NCBI RefSeq assembly: GCF_024586455.1
Contig: NC_065920.1
Coordinates: 76,686,215 to 76,750,214 of the forward strand
Length of the DNA stretch: 64,000 nt
Origin: Bactrocera neohumeralis
Lineage: Eukaryota; Arthropoda; Insecta; Diptera; Tephritidae
Reading direction: 5' to 3'
This document shows positions 61,200 through 64,000 of the stretch, in pieces (position 1 is the stretch's first letter; the number at the start of each line of letters is the position of its first letter). A program made the position numbers and the translations under genes. The notes beneath the pieces were generated by a model, which did not search any database, was not told the origin of the DNA, and was given only the letters and a program-made list of their open reading frames with translations.

Positions 61200-61690
61200 T
61201 TTTTGAAGAATATTTCTTTCAAATGGTGGTCGCGGCTACGTCTTAGATGGTCCAAGTCCAAGATGAGTCCAATTTTTGATGTTTCGTGCATTTCGAAATG
61301 CGAGAGACAATATTTCGCTTGTTTGGATGCATTGTCCGCATAGACTTTAGCTTTACATAACACGGATGCCAATCGACCGGACTAAAATGAAAATTTGAGA
61401 TTACTTAAAACGTTGTATCTTCTTGGAACTTTTCAAGAGCCCATAGAGCAAAACTATGTTGCTTACGCCGAATCGACTCTCAACGGTCTTTGTGTACACT
61501 CTCAGCTATGGCTGTTATATTTTCTTCACTGCGTGCTGGACGTGGTCTATTCGGTCGAATATTATTCAATAATGAATTCTGGGTCTCCAGGTGGTTGACG
61601 ATGTTGCGAATAGTACGCTCAGTTGGCCGATTATGTTGACCATAAGTTGGGCGAACGTGAATTTTCATAATAAAGTTGAATGATTTTTAA
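61200..61690 (-). mobile_element. Internally deleted DD41D-type element copy
   Basis: A minus-strand frame at 61480-61668 reads RPTERTIRNIVNHLETQNSL, then NRPRPARSEENITAIAES, the N-terminal region of the same transposase group as 51352-52523. At 61255-61290 the minus strand carries AAAATTGGACTCATCTTGG, matching the 3' part of the 51-kb copy near 52149. The catalytic middle is missing. No matching terminal repeats were found. Confidence 0.6.
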
Positions 61691-63246
61691 AAATTTTTAA
61701 GGCGTAAGTCTTTCCATTATATTTCCATTATAAAATGTCAAACAATACTGAACAAAAATGGCATGACAGCTTGACACGACATACTCTTTTAAAAAAGGCT
61801 ATTGAAAAAACTCGGAACACCCGTTATCAATGGTATGTTATATCGTTGTTTTCCTTGCGGATTCTAGATATAAAAAGATGTGTATTAAAGCTGAGAAAGT
61901 ACTAATGAGGAGATATTTAAAACAAGACCAAAATTCTTTAAAAATATAATCTAAAATTAACATCAGAAATTCAGGATGCCATATAGGCCTGTAAGTCTCA
62001 AAATAAAGGGCTTCTTGAGCTATTCGCTTTATATTGTTCTTAAAACCTAGTCGTGTTATTAAAGTTTAGAGAGAACTTGCTTTCCTTTGTATAAAATAAT
62101 CTAGTGCTTCTGTGTTCTTATATAAATACATACATATATGGGTAAATAATGTCAAAGGTTATGACAAGTTTTTATAGAGAAGTACCAGGCAATTTTGGCT
62201 AAATAGAACGGATTCTTAGAATCCACACCAAACGGAAATTAAAGCGTCACTCACCTTGCAGTTGCTTAGTAACAGAAGTCATCGCATATGTATATGCCAT
62301 ACACATATATGTAGATCTAATAGCGGTGTGTGAGAAACCACAATTTGAAAAAAAAAAATCAGAAATGTGATTTATTCTTTTTCAACTGAAATTGTAGCAC
62401 CGCAACTCGTCTGGCGCATGTCACATGCGGGCGTTGTCAACCGTCATGACAGCTGTCAAAAGTACATGTGGCGACCCACACACAGACACCTACAAACGCT
62501 CGCTGACACTTATTCGTAATAACAAAATCATAACAGTTCATACAAAATCACATTGTGATGGTTGTTGCTGGTGGTGCAACACCGGTAATTTCGCTCCATA
62601 AAATTGCGGTTGTGCGCCTGACATCTGCAACCGAATTTCCGGAACCGTGCGCATCCGTTGAGGTGTTAAATTTGACAGGCGTTGTTGACATTTGCGAAAT
62701 TGTAATTTTGTTACTACCTTTAGGGCGGTGTGTGGGTGTATGTGTTATTGTCATCAGTGTGTGGCAATAGCAAATACATCAAATAACAACAAAACACCGG
62801 CGACATTTGTAAGGTATTTATGTGCATAAATAATAAATAATCAATGACTTATGTTCTTATGCGCTGCTATGCTGCTCAGCATGCCGCCGTCGCCGCCGTT
62901 GTTGCTGCTGTTTTTGTTGCCTTTTGTAATGTGATAATAAGCGGCTGTGCGATTTAAGTACCCACGACGGCATTTGCGGCCGCGCTGACATTAATATTGT
63001 CAGCACATAACGGCACATAATAACACAGAACATAACAAGATGAACACATAATAAGATATGCATGTGCGTGTGTATGAGTATGTGCGGGTTTTGTGTGGCA
63101 ATGCTGTGGAAAAAATGCTTTTGTAGTGGCACAAAAACTATTTTAACAAGTTGCCTGTCATTACATTTGTTTTCACTGGCTTATTTCAAGTCCCAGCGCT
63201 TTTCAGTTCGTATGCCACAATTAAAACAATATACACTGCCACATTA
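61691..63246. other. Intergenic DNA, no gene recognised
   Basis: No exon or element recognised. The frames at 62548-62770 and 62857-63132 are open but featureless. A short palindrome TGACAGCTGTCA lies near 62448. Confidence 0.45.
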
Positions 63247-63275
63247 GGGTGGGCCGAATTTTTGGCCAGTGGTTG
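63247..63275 (+). mobile_element. Single end of the GGGTGGGCC-type element family
   Basis: TA followed by GGGTGGGCCGAATTTTTGG, matching the ends at 3704 and 51352. No inverted partner is found to the end of the window, so it is either a solo end or an element continuing beyond 64000. Confidence 0.5.
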
Positions 63276-63549
63276 AATTGGTTAAGGCTTTTAGAATATT
63301 TTGTGAAATTCAAAAAGAGAAGGTGTAGAAAACACAGTAGAACCAAAATTGAGCTTTAAGAATTGGTAGTCGCAGACACTGTGGAAACTAGAACCGTCTT
63401 TGAGAAGTATGGATTCAAAGTCTTTCAAGAACGCATAAAACATTTGACTGCAATATGTTTCAAGCTTAATGATTAAAGAGGATAAGAAAGACCGTTGGAT
63501 GCTCTCAAGAAAGCTGTCATATATGTATATACAAAGTCTGGTTGAGTAT

Positions 63550-64000
63550 CAATCGTTAGATAGATAGATTGAAATTTTAGGGATGCACTGCGATCTGTGG
63601 TCTATTGTACCCAATTCTGTTATTGCGACACTTCGTTTAACCCAATCACATTAAGGAGGCTTAGTAAAGCTGCTGGATTAATGGTTGTAATGTGTACTTT
63701 CACTGGATTTAATTATCCGATTACCTGACTCCTTCTTCTTGCGATTTCGAGGCAATCCAGTTGTATGTGCTCAGGTATCTCTGCTCTACAGTTACAAAAG
63801 CAACACTGATCCGTGACACAGTACCCAAATCTGTGCCGATGACAACGCAGCCTACAGTGAGCTGCATAAAATTCCATAAGCTACTTTACTTTTGCCTCTA
63901 GCGAGAGGACTAGTTTTTGAATTTTTTGTATCGTACTCTTCCAGAAACATTCTCCTCTGTCGAAGCCCAAGTACATGTTGGCGCTGGCGACTTCTACTGT
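63550..64000 (-). mobile_element. LINE ORF2 C-terminal fragment running off the window
   Basis: The minus strand reads HCRLRCHRHRFGYCVTDQCC, then FCNCRAEIPEHIQLDC, the Cys/His knuckle at the C-terminus of jockey/R1-type ORF2, after LMEFYAAHC. More of the ORF probably lies beyond the right edge. Confidence 0.65.

Noticed and set aside
62440..62460. TGACAGCTGTCA palindrome as a binding site
   Set aside because: The word recurs throughout the repeat at 48.7 kb and near 12.1 kb. A single copy is not evidence for a regulatory site.

Overview
The window is eukaryotic nuclear DNA, AT-rich and intron-bearing, with low gene density and many old transposon remnants. The two recognisable genes are insect thioester-containing proteins (TEPs). 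The mobile-element debris (DD34D mariners, a DD41D rosa-like element, a hAT fragment, non-LTR retrotransposon 3' ends) is of the kind seen in higher flies. I infer a brachyceran fly, most likely a tephritid fruit fly; the species cannot be read from the sequence.

Core (about 27.8-47.3 kb). Two TEP genes lie head-to-tail on the minus strand. The downstream gene (27869-33982) has 13 coding exons and encodes 1443 aa. The upstream gene (36161-47011) has 13 coding exons and encodes 1472 aa. I placed each exon by reading GT/AG borders and phases; both totals are multiples of three and end in a stop codon. Six internal exons have identical lengths in the two genes, so they are a tandem duplication. 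The exon for the bait-like linker is the most divergent one. Both proteins have a signal peptide, alpha-2-macroglobulin repeats, a thioester written GCAEQ rather than GCGEQ, and the Cys-rich tail of insect TEPs. They should be secreted haemolymph proteins that tag microbes or trap proteases. Intron 1 of the upstream gene is 5.6 kb and full of transposon remnants; that of the downstream gene is only 0.8 kb.

Left flank (1-27.8 kb). No convincing multi-exon gene. A 39-codon ORF at 5108 could be a small peptide or a first coding exon. The rest is repeats and element remnants: a mariner inside an AT-rich tandem repeat (1.5-3.3 kb), a MITE (3.7 kb), LINE 3' ends (6.3-7.2, 15.1, 16.1, 21.2 and 26.4 kb), a 0.95 kb polypurine tract (8.9 kb), two degenerate tandem arrays (11.2 and 12.3 kb), mariner ends (14.9 and 19.9 kb) and a 1 kb GGTATT hexanucleotide array (23.2 kb).

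Right flank (47.3-64 kb). Upstream DNA of the second TEP gene, then a CAGCTGTCA/TTTGACA-rich degenerate array (48.7 kb), a mariner (49.4 kb), a near-complete DD41D element with intact ends (51.35 kb), a rearranged LINE (53 kb), a dispersed repeat with about 154-bp internal units (55.9 kb), a deletion copy of a DD41D-type element (61.2 kb), a single MITE end (63.25 kb) and a LINE 3' end (63.55 kb). No tRNA, rRNA or CRISPR array was seen.
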